NCBI GenBank assembly: GCA_963682055.1
Contig: OY821746.1
Span: 11,495,992 to 11,559,991, forward strand
Direction: 5' to 3'
Length of the DNA stretch: 64,000 bases
From: Primula veris
Lineage: Eukaryota > Streptophyta > Magnoliopsida > Ericales > Primulaceae
Part shown: positions 1 to 12,800 of the stretch, piece by piece
Numbering within the stretch: the first letter of the stretch is position 1
How the letters are laid out: the number at the start of each line of letters is the position of its first letter
Notes under the pieces: model-generated
Seen by the model: the letters and a program-made list of their open reading frames with translations, nothing else
The model's database searches: none
What the model was told of the DNA's origin: nothing
Program-made: the position numbers and the translations under genes

Positions 1-321
1 CTAGACGCAAATTAGGCGGCGTCTAGACAGTAGACGCAGCCTAAAAGCATAAGATATTAGCCGAAATTAATCAGATTAGACGGAAATTAAGCGGAATTAG
101 GCACTGATCATGCGCTAGCTAGGCGGCAAATTTCGCTTAAAGTGTGCATTTTGCCTGTTTTTAAAACACTGGTTTTCACGTAGGCAAAAAAAAAAAAAAC
201 TCTAAAAAAAGGTTTGCTTGGATAAAAAAGTGCCCAAATGAAACAAATACTTTATCAGCTAAAACAATCCTACATCGAACATACTAGTTTTTTTTCCTCT
301 ATATAAGTACCAACTTATTTG
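1..321. other. Intergenic, no gene seen
   Basis: No convincing reading frame or known repeat is recognisable. The first ~130 bases carry several variants of a GACGCA/GGCGG/GGAATTAGGC-like motif, possibly the end of an older repeat. The segment ends at the TATTC target duplication of the copia element that follows. Confidence 0.5.
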
Positions 322-326
322 TATTC

Positions 327-1609
327 GGTTGGTTTTCGTACTATATCGAAAAGCAATAAAGTAAATAACAAAGGACTACAAAGGAAATAAACAATTTTAT
401 TTCTCACAATTAGAATATAAATTACAATTCCTGACTCAACAGAATTAAATTACACTAATTTAAATTCCAGACAGATTTAATATAAACTATTAAACTGCTG
501 GACTGAATTGTAATTGTTTGAAACTGCCAAACAGAATAGTAAAAATACTAACTGCTGGACTGTTTAACAATTAAAGAAAACTGCCAGAACAGAATAGTAT
601 AATTACTAAACTGCTGGACTGTTTCTGTAAATAAAAGAAATAACAGAACTGAAATGTAAATTACAGAATATAAATTACAGAAACAGAAAAGACTGAAAAG
701 TAAATACTGAAAGTAAACAGTACTGGAAAATTAAATTACAGAATGTAAAAGACTGAAATTAAATACTGAAAAGTAAAAGACTGAATTTAAAGGTACTGAA
801 ATGAAAGAACAGAAATAAAAAGGAGAGGTAACTGCTGGGCAGTTTCCCTTAAACAATATTTCCCGAACCACCTTTAAAGGTTTCTGGTTTCGGGACTTTG
901 TTCCCAAGGTACAACTCCTGTCACTGAGTGGCTCGTATGGAAACCGGCACTGAACCACAGGTCAAGCTGTTGGTGGTGCGGTTCTCTCTCTCTAATATAT
1001 ATGCTTATGCTGTGAGCTCATTAATTCTGGGAGTTACACCCCCAGAATTCGCCCACTTAATTCCTGAAACTGCTGCAATTTAAATTTCATTTATTGCTGG
1101 CGTTTCAGTTGCTGGAAAATCTAGGGACTGCTTTTGTATTTTTTACAAAACTCCCATTTCAGATTTGACCCGAGACCCGAGACTTTCCCCAAATCCCAAA
1201 TCCCAAGCCAGCGCCCGCGACACGAGACGAGCGCGCGTGTGTGGTACACACTAAGACTCTTAGATGTATGTGGACATGTTAGTTTAACAACTACATGGGT
1301 TGGTATTGTATATATATATTGTAAAATTAACTCTTAATCTTCCAATATGGGATTATACTAAATGGTTTTTCCATTAACCATTTCGTTTTCCAGAATTAAG
1401 CTTTCGAGAGCCCAACTTTGAAGCCACATAGTATTCACACCCATTCTCCGAATAGGTCATGCGATATACCGTTACGAAGCTCGTCACACGGGCTACTCAA
1501 CCACGTTGAGTACGGTATAAACAACTCAGCGTTGTCACATGTAATATTGACTCGAAGTTGGTCCAGCGACCATTCAGAAACACCCATGTTAAAACATGTT
1601 TTTTCAACA
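327..1609 (-). repeat. 3' LTR of the copia element
   Basis: It matches 6857-8137 almost base for base. The outer terminus reads GGTTGG where the partner has TGTTGG, so the terminal TG is mutated here. The inner end keeps CAACA. Length is 1,283 bp against 1,281 bp, the difference being one extra TA in a TATATA run near 1315. Confidence 0.95.
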
Positions 1610-1620
1610 ATCCCCCACAT
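1610..1620 (-). other. Polypurine tract of the copia element
   Basis: Directly inside the 3' LTR the minus strand reads CATGTGGGGGAT. This is the expected place and base composition for the primer of plus-strand DNA synthesis. Confidence 0.75.
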
Positions 1621-2085
1621 GAATGCAATTGGCTGAAAATAAAAATGCCCCTAAATGCATACGAGAGAACCGCAAGAGTTCACTGCATAAGGACAGGTAG
1701 CGCACGCCTTGAACCTGCCGTAGTGTAGTAAAATCTGATATGCTACTATTGGGTAGCCTTTAAGCCTTGAACCCTTTAGCGTTTGTGCATACCAGAGTAA
1801 TACTCACACAGTGTCCTCTCTACACCACTTACTTAGCCCTTTGGTTGTTGTCCATATTTGGCCGTGGACTGCCTTGGCAAAATTCAACCGAGTGCTCTAG
1901 TGATTTAGCCCATGGCTCATCACATAGTATCGGCCATACACACTCGTCATAGGTGATTTCAAGTCAAGGGTGTCCTGACTCACCCCTCTCGACCTTCAAG
2001 ATACTTGTTTTCATTAAGAGCCTCATGCTCACCCTTTAAATGGTCTAGGTCTATCACTCTTTCATCCTAGAAATGGGCTGGAAAC
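1620..2085 (-). other. 3' untranslated part of the copia element
   Basis: Non-coding internal DNA between the pol stop and the polypurine tract. No further domain or repeat is seen. Confidence 0.7.
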
Positions 2086-5000
2086 TTAAGTTCCCGAGTG
2101 CTTTGTTCGGTCACCCCCACAGTTCGGTTTTTCCGTTGAACCCGACGCTGAAGAATCCAGTTCGGGTTGGGTTGCCTCTGAGGAGGTTTCCAGTTTGATG
2201 GGCTTCAACCCCATTCCCCTCGATGAAACTTCAACTCCTACCTGAGTCAAGCCTTTTGTAAATGGATCCGCTATATTGTCCTTAGATCTCACAAAATCTA
2301 ATGACACCACACCGTTAGCTAACAATTCTCTTACGGATTTATGTCTCCGACGTATATGTCGGGACTTTCCATTATACATATGATCATGCGCCCGTCCAAT
2401 AGCTGACTGACTATCGCAGTGCATGCTTATTGCAGGGACAGGTTTCGGCCACATTGGAATTCCTTCCAGAAAGCTTCTCAGCCAGTCAGCCTCTTCTGTT
2501 GCTAGATCCAACGCTATGAACTCGGATTCCATAGTTGATCTAGCTATGCAGGTCTGCTTGGATGATCTCCACATGACAGCTGCTCCTCCCAACACGAACA
2601 CATATCCGCTAGTGGATCGTGTACTGTTGGAATCCGAGATCCAGTTTGCATCAAAATACCCTTCCAGTACAGCTGGATATCTGGTATAATGCAACCCTCG
2701 GTCGGCAGTGTATCTCATATATCTGAGAAGTCTCATGATGGTCTTCCAGTGTTCCTCATTGGGATTATTGGTGTATCTACTCAGTCTACTCACTGAGTTG
2801 GCTATGTCTGGTCTAGTACAGTTCATGACGTACATCAGACTGCCTATTATTCGAGAATATTCCAATTGTCTCACACTCTCCCCAAAATTCTTTTTCAGGG
2901 TCGTTGAGATCTCTATCGGAGTTCTGGATGTAGCCCTACTATCTTTATCAAATTTATCAAGCATCTGCTTGACATAGTGAGTTTGAGATAGCGCATATCC
3001 GTCTGATGTCTTGGTAATTTTCATACCAAGTATTACATCAGCGACACCCAAATCTTTCATCTCGAATTTCTGTGACAACATTCTCTTAGTGGAGTTGATG
3101 TTATCAATACTCCCTATTATAATCATGTCATCTATGTAGAGGCAGACTACCACGTAGTCCATTTCATTTCCTTTTACGTAGACGCATTTGTCACACTCGT
3201 TTATCCGAAAACCGTTTGATAGCATCACTCTATCAAATTTTTCGTGCCACTGTTTAGGTGCTTGTTTAAGTCCATATAAGGATTTCACAAGTTTACACAC
3301 CTTGTGCGCTTTACCTGGAACCACAAACCCTTCCGGTTGTTCCATGTAAATTTCCTCTTCCAGTACACCATTCAAGAATGCCGTTTTAACATCCATTTGA
3401 TGTATTTCCAGATTGAACAGTGCCGCGAGAGCAATGACTATCCGGATTGACGTCTTCCTGGAGACAGGGGCATAGGTGTCGAAATAGTCGACACCTTCGG
3501 TTTGTCTAAAACCTTTTACTACAAGCCTCGCCTTGTATTTCTCGATTGTTCCATCGAGTTTTCTCTTGAAGATCCACTTGTGTCCTAGTGGCTTACACCC
3601 GGGTGGTAGATCCACTAGTTCCCAAGTGTGATTTTGTAAGATCGATTCAACCTCATTGTTGATCGCCTCCTCCCAATATTGGGCTTCCGGGGATGACATT
3701 GCTTGTTTGAATGTCGCCGGTTCGCCTTCTATCATGAAGGTTATAAAATCTGGACCGAAAATCGTTTCCTTTCTAGCCTTTTTACTGCGTCGAGGCTCTT
3801 CTTCTTCTTCCTCCAACGGTTCACTTGCCCCCACATTTTCTTCACTGTTTGACTCCTCAGTCTCTACAGTTATGGAAGATTTGCGGGGAAAGATCTCCTC
3901 GAAGAAAGAAGCTTCTCGAGCTTCGATGATAGTATCTACATGCACATCGGGATTATCCGACTTGTGCACGAGAAAACGATAAGCACTACTGTTTTGTGCA
4001 TATCCTATGAACACACAGTCTACCGTCCTTGGCCCTATTCTCGTTCTTTTCGGAAGCGAGACAAGGACCTTCGCGAGACAACCCCAAACCCTTAAGAATT
4101 TATAGCTCAGCCTATGGCCTTTCCATAGTTCATAAGGTGGTTTATTACGCTTCTTATGCGGTAGCTTGTTCAATACATAGTTGGCGGAAAGCAGCGCTTC
4201 CCCCCACATGTTATGGGGTAACCCAGAACTTATTAACATAGCATTCATCATTTCCTTGAGCGTCCTATTCTTACGCTCGGCAACCCCATTTTGCTCCGGA
4301 GAGTATGGGGCTGTGGTTTGATGTATAATGCCATTTTCTGCGCATATCTGCGCAAACGGTGCCTCGTATTCACCGCCTCTATCACTCCTCAACATTTTAA
4401 TCTTTTTATTGAGTTGATTTTCTACTTCGGTCTTATAAAGAGCGAATTTCTCTACCGCTTCGTCTTTACTTCTCATTAAGTAGACATAGCAGTATCTAGT
4501 ACAGTCATCTATCAACGTGATGAAATACTTTTTCCCTCCTCGCGTTTGTATAAACTTTAAGTCGCATACATCCGTGTGTATTAGACCGAGAGGTTCAGTA
4601 CTTCGTTCAATATGTTGATACGAAAACTTGGTTAATTTTGCCTCAGCACAAATCTCACATTTATGTTGTTTATTGAAGACAAAACTTGGTAGTAGATTTA
4701 GTGATATTAATTTCTTCATTGAATTAGTATTCACATGACCTAATCTACCATGCCATAAATTAAATGAATCACAAGAATAAGAAAATGAAGTTTTATTGGC
4801 CACTTGGGTAACATTAACGATTACATTATTCTTGGTACTGGCCTCAGCCTTAGTACCCTCAATAGCTAACTCGGCTTTAGGAGCCGGAGTACCAACATTT
4901 AATTTAAACATGCTGTTGGTCATATAGCCACGGCCTACATACATTCCATTAAGGGTGATTACAATTTTTGCAGATTCAAATACAAGTTTAAATCTTTTGT

Positions 5001-5289
5001 TCACCATCACAGACCCGGAAACCAGATTCTTGCGAATTTCCGGCACATGGAGCACGCCATTCAGTGTTAACTCCTTTCCAGATGCCATCTTCAGCAGCAC
5101 GGTTCCTTTTCCTTCCACCCTGGAAGTAGCCGAGTTCCCCATGAAGCAGCTCTCATTGTCCACGGCCGAATAGGTCTTGAACATCCACTTGCTGGCACAT
5201 ATGTGACTGGTGGTGCCTGTGTCCAGCCGCCATTCCTTTGGGTTGCTCCCCACCAGGTTCACTTCCGAGACCACAGCACTCAGGTGCAT
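2086..5289 (-). CDS. pol: Copia pol: protease, integrase, RT, RNase H
   Basis: This 1,067-codon frame is open throughout and carries the copia pol domains in order. Protease has [10 protein letters not shown] near residues 23-31. The GAG-pre-integrase region has LWHGRLGH and a CEICAEAK zinc motif. The integrase core has [14 protein letters not shown] and the E of [12 protein letters not shown]. Reverse transcriptase has [23 protein letters not shown] and CLYIDDMI, in which the usual YVDD is YIDD. RNase H has [15 protein letters not shown] and a [10 protein letters not shown] end. The first ATG here is probably not the true start. The frame continues upstream into a TGA at 5313-5311 and is shifted relative to gag. 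Catalytic residues look preserved, so the product could be active if translated. Confidence 0.93.
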   Translation of the reverse strand: MHLSAVVSEVNLVGSNPKEWRLDTGTTSHICASKWMFKTYSAVDNESCFMGNSATSRVEGKGTVLLKMASGKELTLNGVLHVPEIRKNLVSGSVMVNKRFKLVFESAKIVITLNGMYVGRGYMTNSMFKLNVGTPAPKAELAIEGTKAEASTKNNVIVNVTQVANKTSFSYSCDSFNLWHGRLGHVNTNSMKKLISLNLLPSFVFNKQHKCEICAEAKLTKFSYQHIERSTEPLGLIHTDVCDLKFIQTRGGKKYFITLIDDCTRYCYVYLMRSKDEAVEKFALYKTEVENQLNKKIKMLRSDRGGEYEAPFAQICAENGIIHQTTAPYSPEQNGVAERKNRTLKEMMNAMLISSGLPHNMWGEALLSANYVLNKLPHKKRNKPPYELWKGHRLSYKFLRVWGCLAKVLVSLPKRTRIGPRTVDCVFIGYAQNSSAYRFLVHKSDNPDVHVDTIIEAREASFFEEIFPRKSSITVETEESNSEENVGASEPLEEEEEEPRRSKKARKETIFGPDFITFMIEGEPATFKQAMSSPEAQYWEEAINNEVESILQNHTWELVDLPPGCKPLGHKWIFKRKLDGTIEKYKARLVVKGFRQTEGVDYFDTYAPVSRKTSIRIVIALAALFNLEIHQMDVKTAFLNGVLEEEIYMEQPEGFVVPGKAHKVCKLVKSLYGLKQAPKQWHEKFDRVMLSNGFRINECDKCVYVKGNEMDYVVVCLYIDDMIIIGSIDNINSTKRMLSQKFEMKDLGVADVILGMKITKTSDGYALSQTHYVKQMLDKFDKDSRATSRTPIEISTTLKKNFGESVRQLEYSRIIGSLMYVMNCTRPDIANSVSRLSRYTNNPNEEHWKTIMRLLRYMRYTADRGLHYTRYPAVLEGYFDANWISDSNSTRSTSGYVFVLGGAAVMWRSSKQTCIARSTMESEFIALDLATEEADWLRSFLEGIPMWPKPVPAISMHCDSQSAIGRAHDHMYNGKSRHIRRRHKSVRELLANGVVSLDFVRSKDNIADPFTKGLTQVGVEVSSRGMGLKPIKLETSSEATQPELDSSASGSTEKPNCGGDRTKHSGT

Positions 5290-6375
5290 ATAGTCATGTC
5301 CAGCATCATCTCATCCCTCAGCCACATTTGCCTGAGCAGGTGCCCTCTTCCTCCCTTTCCCTTGAAACTTCCTTTTTTTTGAGGGGGGGGGGGGGGGGGG
5401 GGGGGGTTGGGCTTCTCGATGCGCATCTTACAATTCGCGGCACGATGGCCCGGTTTGTTGCACACAAAGCAGTCTCCCAAGAATTTCTTCTTGAGAGAAG
5501 CACCGACTGCGCTGTCAAAGCGTTTCCGCTTAGACACAGCATCCTCAACCACATGGGCCTTGGCAACCGCGTTGCCTGCTCCGCCACCGCCTTTCCTTCC
5601 GGATCGGTGGTTGCTTTGCTCAACATTGAGCCTCTCAATGAGTCCCTCCAAGGTCATTGCCTTTCGCTTGTGTTTCAGGTAGTTTTGGAACTCTTTCCAA
5701 GAAGGTGGCAGTTTCTCAATCATTAATGCCACCTGGAAAGGTTCGTTGATAACTAGCCCCTCAACCTCAAGCCTATGGTATATTAGTTGGAGTTCCTCAA
5801 CCTGCTCGATAACACTCTTTCCATCAGTCATCATGTACTCGTGAAAGTCCGTGACGACAAATTTCTTTGCGCCAGCGTTATTCACTTTGTACTTTCTTTC
5901 GAGAGACTCCCAAAGCTCCTTTGCAGAAGCCTTGGGCTCGAATACACTGAAGAGAGTGTCATCCAGAGCACACATGATGTAGTTCCGGCATAGGTAGTCG
6001 TCGTGTTTCCACGCTTCCACCGCCGAAACCGTCTGCACGTCCTCATCGTCCTCGCTAAGGACAGGTGTAGACTCCTTGAGAAACCGGGTCAGATTAAGGG
6101 CAGTTAAATAAAACAGCATCTTTTGCTGCCAACGTTTGAAGTTGTTGCCCCTAAACTTTTCCGGTCTCTCTAGTTGAGAGGTTGGCAACATTGGCATCGC
6201 CGGCGTTGCCGGAGCCTTGCCCTTTGCCCTGGCCGCAACCACAAGCGCTGCTTTGGCCGCAGCCTTAGCAGCAGCCTGTGCTGCGGCCGCAGCCGCAGCC
6301 GCAGCCGCAGCCGCAGCCATAGCATCAGCTTCTGCAGTAGCAGTGTTGGCCGTAGCCTTTGCCGCCGCAGCTTCG

Positions 6376-6409
<34 letters not shown>

Positions 6410-6569
6410 CCCCACTCGCAGCGCTCGCAATGTTTTGGCTACTGCCAATCACAACTGCGCCCAGCACGAATCCCGAAGGATCGATGGGTGTTTGATCCTC
6501 ATTAGTCATCTGAAATGACAAATAAACCCGTTTAGTTTCTCGCAAGAAAACTAAAATTCTTAATCGCAA
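5280..6569 (-). CDS. gag: Copia gag with Ala/Gln-rich N-terminus
   Basis: The frame encodes 429 residues. The methionine at 6509 (MTNEDQ) is a more likely start than the one at 6569, because the upstream residues are leader-like. Residues ~50-110 are a low-complexity tract of AQ pairs followed by long alanine runs. The retrotransposon Gag domain follows ([17 protein letters not shown] onward), then a complete CCHC zinc knuckle, [14 protein letters not shown], near residue 370. After the knuckle comes a run of eight prolines encoded by 24 C (minus strand). Beyond that run the frame reads into pol-coding DNA in the wrong frame and stops at 5280. Gag forms the virus-like particle and binds element RNA. 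The C-terminal ~35 residues are probably a frameshift artefact. Confidence 0.85.
5383..5406. repeat. 24-base G homopolymer in gag
   Basis: An unbroken run of 24 G on the plus strand. The gag frame upstream (minus) and the pol frame downstream differ by one phase across it, so a length change here is the simplest cause of the gag-pol frame break. The run is also error-prone in sequencing, so the true length may differ. Confidence 0.9.
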
Positions 6570-6856
6570 ATACTAATTATAACTTAATTAGTTTGCTTCA
6601 AAAGAAGAAAACAAATTAAAAGAGAATCTAGCGTGAAAATCAAATCACTTTTGATTTCACTAAGAACTCTTTTTTAATTAAAAATAAATCGATTAAAACC
6701 AAATCGGATTTATTCTATTTGCAAATTTCAATTTCTAGTAAACTAGCAATGATTTTGCAAAAATAAAAAACCGAGACGTCAACAAGATAAAAATAAAAAG
6801 AAACGTCCTTTTTCTTTTCGAAAATAGTGAAACCAAATAATAATATTGTTTAAGAT

Positions 6857-8137
6857 TGTTGGTTTTGGTACTATATCGAAAAGCAATAAAGTAAATAACA
6901 AAGGACTACAAAGGAAATAAACAATTTTATTTCTCGCAATTGGAATATAAATTACAATTCCTGACTCAACAGAATTAAATTACACTAATTTAAATTCCAG
7001 ACAGATTTAATATAAACTATTTAACTGCTGGACTGAATTGTAATTGTTTGAAACTGCCAAACAGAATAGTAAAAATACTAACTGCTGGACTGTTTAACAA
7101 TTAAAGAAAACTGCCAGAACAGAATAGTATAATTACTAAACTGCTGGACTGTTTCTGTAAATAAAAGAAATAACAGAACTGAAATGTAAATTACAGAATA
7201 TAAATTACAGAAACAGAAAAGACTGAAAAGTAAATACTTAAAGTAAACAGTACTGAAAAATTAAATTAAAGAATGTAAAAGACTGAAATTAAATACTGAA
7301 AAGTAAAAGACTGAATTTAAAGGTACTGAAATGAAAGAACAGAAATAAAAAGGAGAGGTAACTGCTGGGCAGTTTCCCTTAAACAATATTTCTCGAACCA
7401 TCTTTAAAGGTTTCTGGTTTCGGGACTTTGTTCCCAAGGTACAACTCCTGTCACTGAGTGGCTCGTATGGAAACCGGCACCGAACCACAGGTCAAGCTGT
7501 TGGTGGTGCGGTTCTCTCTCTCTAATATATATGCTTATGCTGTGAGCTCATTAATTCTGGGAGTTACACCCCCAGAATTCGCCCACTTAATTCCTGAAAC
7601 TGCTGCAATTTAAATTTCATTTATTGCTGGCGTTTCAGTTGCTGGAAAATCTAGGGACTGCTTTTGTATTTTTTACAAAACTCCCATTTCAGATTTGACC
7701 CGAGACCCGAGACTTTCCCCAAATCCCAAATCCCAAGCCAGCGCCCGCGACACGAGACGAGCGCGCGTGTGTGGTACACACTAAGACTCTTAGATGTATG
7801 TGGACATGTTAGTTTAACAACTACATGGGTTGGTATTGTATATATATTGTAAAATTAACTCTTAATCTTCCAATATGAGATTATACTAAATGGTTTTTCC
7901 ATTAACCATTTCGTTTTCCAGAATTAAGCTTTCGAGAGCCCAACTTTGAAGCCACATAGTATTCACACCCATTCTCCAAATAGGTCATGAGATATACCGT
8001 TACGAAGCTCGTCACACGGGCTACTCAACCACGTTGAGTACGGTATAAACAACTCAACGTTGTCACATGTAATATTGACTCGAAGTTGGTCCAACGACCA
8101 TTCGAAAACACCCATGTTAAAACATGTTTTTCCAACA
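6857..8137 (-). repeat. 5' LTR of the copia element
   Basis: It begins TGTTGG and ends CCAACA on the plus strand, with the TATTC duplication at 8138-8142. As the 5' LTR in the minus orientation it should hold the promoter. A TATATATTAG-like stretch on the minus strand near 7525-7535 is a candidate TATA box. The internal DNA next to it (6856 downward) does not show the usual TGGTATCAGAGC tRNA-Met primer site. Confidence 0.94.
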
Positions 8138-8142
8138 TATTC

Positions 8143-9893
8143 TACATTTGCAATATATTGTCACTTATTTCATGAGTTTCTACCGATGGAGGTCATGGTA
8201 ACACTACGGACGGAGGACGTAGAATAGATGGAAATGATATGATATATTCTTATTATTTTCATAGTAGATGGGCGACAACACTTTTTTTAAAAAATAAAAT
8301 TAACCATGTTGAAGAAAATTGTTTCTTCGCCATTTTTTTTCCGAAAAATGGGGTCAAGTGTTAATATCTCGAATGTCTGCACTCAGTTTCTTCGTCGGTA
8401 GCACTTTTCCGGTGTTAATATCTCGAAGATTAGTGGAATTACCTTTAGAAAACTAAAATATCAAAGGGACAATAGTAATAACAATAATTTCTAATTTCAG
8501 GGGAGGTTTTGCATGGGATCATGATCTGATCAGGACCCCTTCAATAAATTTCTTGGACATATCTATTACATCCTCCTAAACTTAAGTATACCAAACTTCA
8601 AACTAACAACATACATACATACATACCTACAATATCTTATTTTTATATCATCTCACAACAATCCACAATTTTCATAATATTCTCTTTAAGCTCTCAATAA
8701 TTCTCAAATCTTATGTTATCACCCCTTCACTTATGTTATAAATGGGGGAAGCTTCTGCTTTCTTGGAGGCAGCAGGCCAAGGGTGATATGCAATAGTGTT
8801 CGATATGGCCGTGATTGGTTAGTACTAAGTAATAACTTATACTAAGGTTATCCAGGTAGATGTGGGTTTTGTTTTGACCAAAGCTTTTAAGCCAATAAGT
8901 TGGCTTTGCGAGATTGTAATTTTTTTGGGTAATTTTCTCGTTTCTATAGACAAACAAACAAACTAGCTTTCAAATATTCAACTACGCGGTAAATCTTGTC
9001 ATTAGCATCAAACAAGTATACCAAGCTCTGCAGTCAAGTAGATCATAAATTGTGTAATGTTGCAAGCTTAATTAATACTAGCTAGTTTCTATGATATGAT
9101 CAGTGTCGTATAAAAGTAGACTGAAGGGACTAGTATATCCAGAACTACTGTATATTCCAGTACAGGATTGCGGGTTACTGTAATCCAAATTGGTTTGCAG
9201 CCACTGAAGTTCTAGATCTCGGCCATTGGATGGACACCCGACAGCTCAGATGCATCGTAATCTAACACCGATTTTAATTTCTTTGATAATACAATGTAGT
9301 TGGTTGTCAAATTTTTGAATGCATTGTAATCTAACACCCGCTAGCTAATCCGTTATGAATTGCAGCACTCTTGAATATGTTAAATCTTTTGAATGCTTTT
9401 AGGGTACAAAATCTGCTCCCCAAATCATGTGAAATTATGCTCACTACAAAAGTATAGTTAACACAGATGACAAATTGGCAACTCTATGGTGTATGATTCT
9501 CTTTTTCTCTGAACAAAATTTTAGAAAGTGCTCCTAGATAATTGAGCTCCTCTGAACATTAATGTTAATAGAGTGTTATCTATATAAAGGGAGTTTAAAA
9601 CTGAAAATTTACAACTGAATGAGAACTCATCTTGATCTTAGTTATATACGGTACACCTATTGCCTTCTATTTCAATGGTCGAAAGGTAATGCATAAATAT
9701 TGAGTCCCAATCTCTGAAGAAGATTCTCAACAAAAGACAAGATCCTCTAAATTATTTTTGAAAAATATTTCCCTAAAATATATATATGAATAAAAAATAT
9801 AATGCAGATTACAAAGACTGACATACAGATAGTAGCAATTTATACCTGTCGCATATTAATCTACAGTTCAATTTCAGTAGTGGCTATACTCCT
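8143..9893. other. Intergenic, 3' of the receptor kinase gene
   Basis: AT-rich DNA without a supportable gene. The stretch nearest 9893 is expected to hold the 3' untranslated region and polyadenylation site of the minus-strand kinase gene. Short direct repeats such as ACATACATACATAC near 8610 are present. Confidence 0.5.
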
Positions 9894-12800
9894 CTATCGA
9901 GGTTCTATAAGAGAAATTGTTAGCCCATTGGTACAAGAGGTTGGCGCATCCTCAAGGGGACTCCTTTCAGTGAAAAACCCAGGTTGTTTAGGCCGAGGCA
10001 GTTCACCGTTACCGCCCAACATTATTAATACATCGGACATAGTTGGCCTATCTTCTGGTCTTTGTTGCGCACATAATAATGCCGCATGTATGCATCTCAG
10101 AGTTTCATATAAATGGCGCGAGTCTCTTGTGAATTCATCAACCAGCTCTAGAGACCGGCCCTCGTTATAAAGAGTCCATGCCTGACCAATCACAAATATT
10201 AGCATAACCAATATCAAGTGTCTCTAATTTAAATCAACAAGCAATTTTATATCCCAAGAACGTGAAGATATTTAGAAAACTGCTTTTATATCTATTACAA
10301 AGAATGAAAAATGAAAATGAACAAGGCAAAAAGCTAACTCCAAGGTCAAGAGAAATATAAAAGGGTAGGGAGAACCCATTAATGATACCAACAAATGCGC
10401 TCACACAATATCTTAGATTGGACTATTTCCAATTGTTTCAGTCTCGTGTTTTGGTTTACGGCACGAACTATAAACACCTCTGAATGAATATTTAAAATTT
10501 CAACCCCAAATTGTTTCAGAATTACATCATGGTATCTATAGACTAATGCATTTCTGGCAAACTTTTTGGGGCAAACAAAGACACAACACCTAATCAAAAG
10601 TAAAAAATACTCGCAATATATCATGTCACTAATAAACATAAATGACGAGTTCATATACACACATGCCCAAGTAGGTTGAAATGGTGCTCAGGGTGACGGA
10701 AACCTCGGTTTTTCCTCCCACAAATGATTTCCAAAACCATTACACCGAAACTGAACACATCTGACTTTACTGAAAAAAGCCCATCTAGTTGGTACTCTGG
10801 GGACATGTATCCACTGCACCGAAGCATTAAAACATTATGACTAAAATTTAACAAATTAGATACAATAGATTATGTATAAGAAACTACAAAGAGAGAGAGA
10901 GACATCACTTACTATGTTCCGACAACTTTTTTTGTATTTCCTGCAGTCTCATTACCCCCAAAGGATCTAGCCATGCCAAAATCTGCAATCTTTGGGTTCA
11001 TGTCAATGTCTAATAATACATTGCTGGCTTTGAGATCTCTGTGGATAATTCTCAGTCTAGAATCTTGATGAAGATAAACAATCCCTCGAGAAATGCCTTT
11101 GATGATGTGGAAACGTGTGGGCCAATCCAGTATTGAGCTGCGTGATTTATCTGTCCAAAAAAAAAAAGATACTATATTTATGTAATCAAATTGCAAATAT
11201 ATGGTACGACATTGCAATTATAGCTTCGTGAAAAACCAACCAAAAATGAAATAGTCCAAGCTTTTGTTAGGCATGTACTCGTATATCAACATCTTTTCTT
11301 CAGCTTCGATGCAACATCCCAACAGCTTAACAAGATTACGATGTTGGAGCTTTGCAATAAAAGTAGCTTCGTTCATAAACTCATCAAATCCTTGCCTAGA
11401 ATCTTTAGAAAGTCTCTTCACAGCTAGTTCTTGTCCTCCTCCTAGAGTAGCCTGATCATAGTAATCACATTTGATTTAGATATAGAAAAAAAGTTAAAAC
11501 TCTCGATTTTTTGCATGAGCAGAAAAACAAGGCGTGACAGAACACAATGATATGCAGACACGCCACTTAAAGCAAATACTATTTACGAGCATACCATGGC
11601 ATTATGCCATTATTTTCTCCTAACTTGCCCATTTTACCAAATGATATCTTGGGCATATCTATCTATGGAAACCTTCAATTTGCTTTAAGTTAAATTACGA
11701 CTTTGATTAAAATGCATACTTGATGCATGTGGTATCCATTGGTAATTCATAAGAAAGTACTTTACCTTGTATACAGCACCATATCCTCCTTCTCCAAGCT
11801 TATTGTTGACGGAAAAGTTATCAGTTGCATTGACAATTTTAGCGAAATCAAACAAAGGTAAGTCCAGATCTCCTATGAAAAATCATGGCTCTTCAGATCA
11901 ATAATATCATCAGACAAACATGGATAGTACAATGTTTTTTTTTGTTAATATTGCATCTCAATATTGTAAAAGGAAAAGGAAAAAACTTCAATTCGGGTAA
12001 AGTACCAGTTGTCGATGAATTTTGGAGCTTCTTTTTCCAGACAAACAACGCCAGGCTCAGGCAAAGCAGTAGCATGGGTACTCCTATTACCAAACCAATT
12101 ATGATTCCGTCTCTTTTGTTTCCACCAGAGCTAATAGGAGACACCGAATCTAAACAACTCATTAAAAAATGTCTATCAGCACCCTCCTAATTCCAGATTT
12201 TAGAATTCTCCACCGTAATGAATTGAAAACAAATTTCCAGCTAGCTGTAAACAACTTCAATCATAAACAGCCGAATCAAATTCCTCTAAGGTGTAGTGTC
12301 ACTGAATGTTAACGCCAAAACCCTGATTAGAGACAGATTTTTGGCCTAAATAAGCCAGAAGCTTAACCTGAATGAACCTAGTTTTTTATGATCTCAACAA
12401 CTCCAGCTTATTTGCTTAAAAGTACAACCAAACAATTCCACCACCTGGGTATGGTTCTTTGACGGGAACATTTTCCCATTATCGGAAATCCGTCAAAATA
12501 GTAGCATCTTAGACTTAGACAGTTACATAATTTACCTAAATGACCAAAACTTTTAAAATCATATAAACCCCTAATTAAGCAATTTCATGACAATTTCAAT
12601 TGGGTGCTACATAGTACATACACAAATGGAGCATTATAGAATACTCTATGTTGGACTCTGTTTGTTATAAAAATCTAGCATTAGCCTATTAATATAGTTT
12701 TATTTAAAATTTACTAATACCTCACCAATATACCAAGTTACAATTTTTTTTTCAAATATTATTTATTGATAGGAATAGCCTACATATTCAATTAGATGTT

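Larger units (their letters stand above)
327..8137 (-). mobile_element. Ty1/copia LTR retrotransposon, nearly complete
   Basis: The element runs on the minus strand. LTRs are at 327-1609 (3' LTR) and 6857-8137 (5' LTR), and gag then pol lie between them. Perfect 5-bp target duplications TATTC flank it at 322-326 and 8138-8142, so insertion ended cleanly and the borders are exact. Domain order is protease, integrase, reverse transcriptase, RNase H, which defines Ty1/copia. By eye the LTRs differ at roughly 20 bases plus one TA indel, so the insertion is fairly recent. Gag and pol are out of frame across a 24-G run, and a TGA lies upstream of pol, so this copy is probably not autonomous as read. 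It sits about 1.75 kb downstream of the receptor kinase gene ending at 9894. Confidence 0.96.

Noticed and set aside
5280..5406. Programmed frameshift between copia gag and pol
   Set aside because: Plant copia elements normally use one frame. A homopolymer indel plus a nonsense change is simpler, and no slippery-site and pseudoknot pair is evident.
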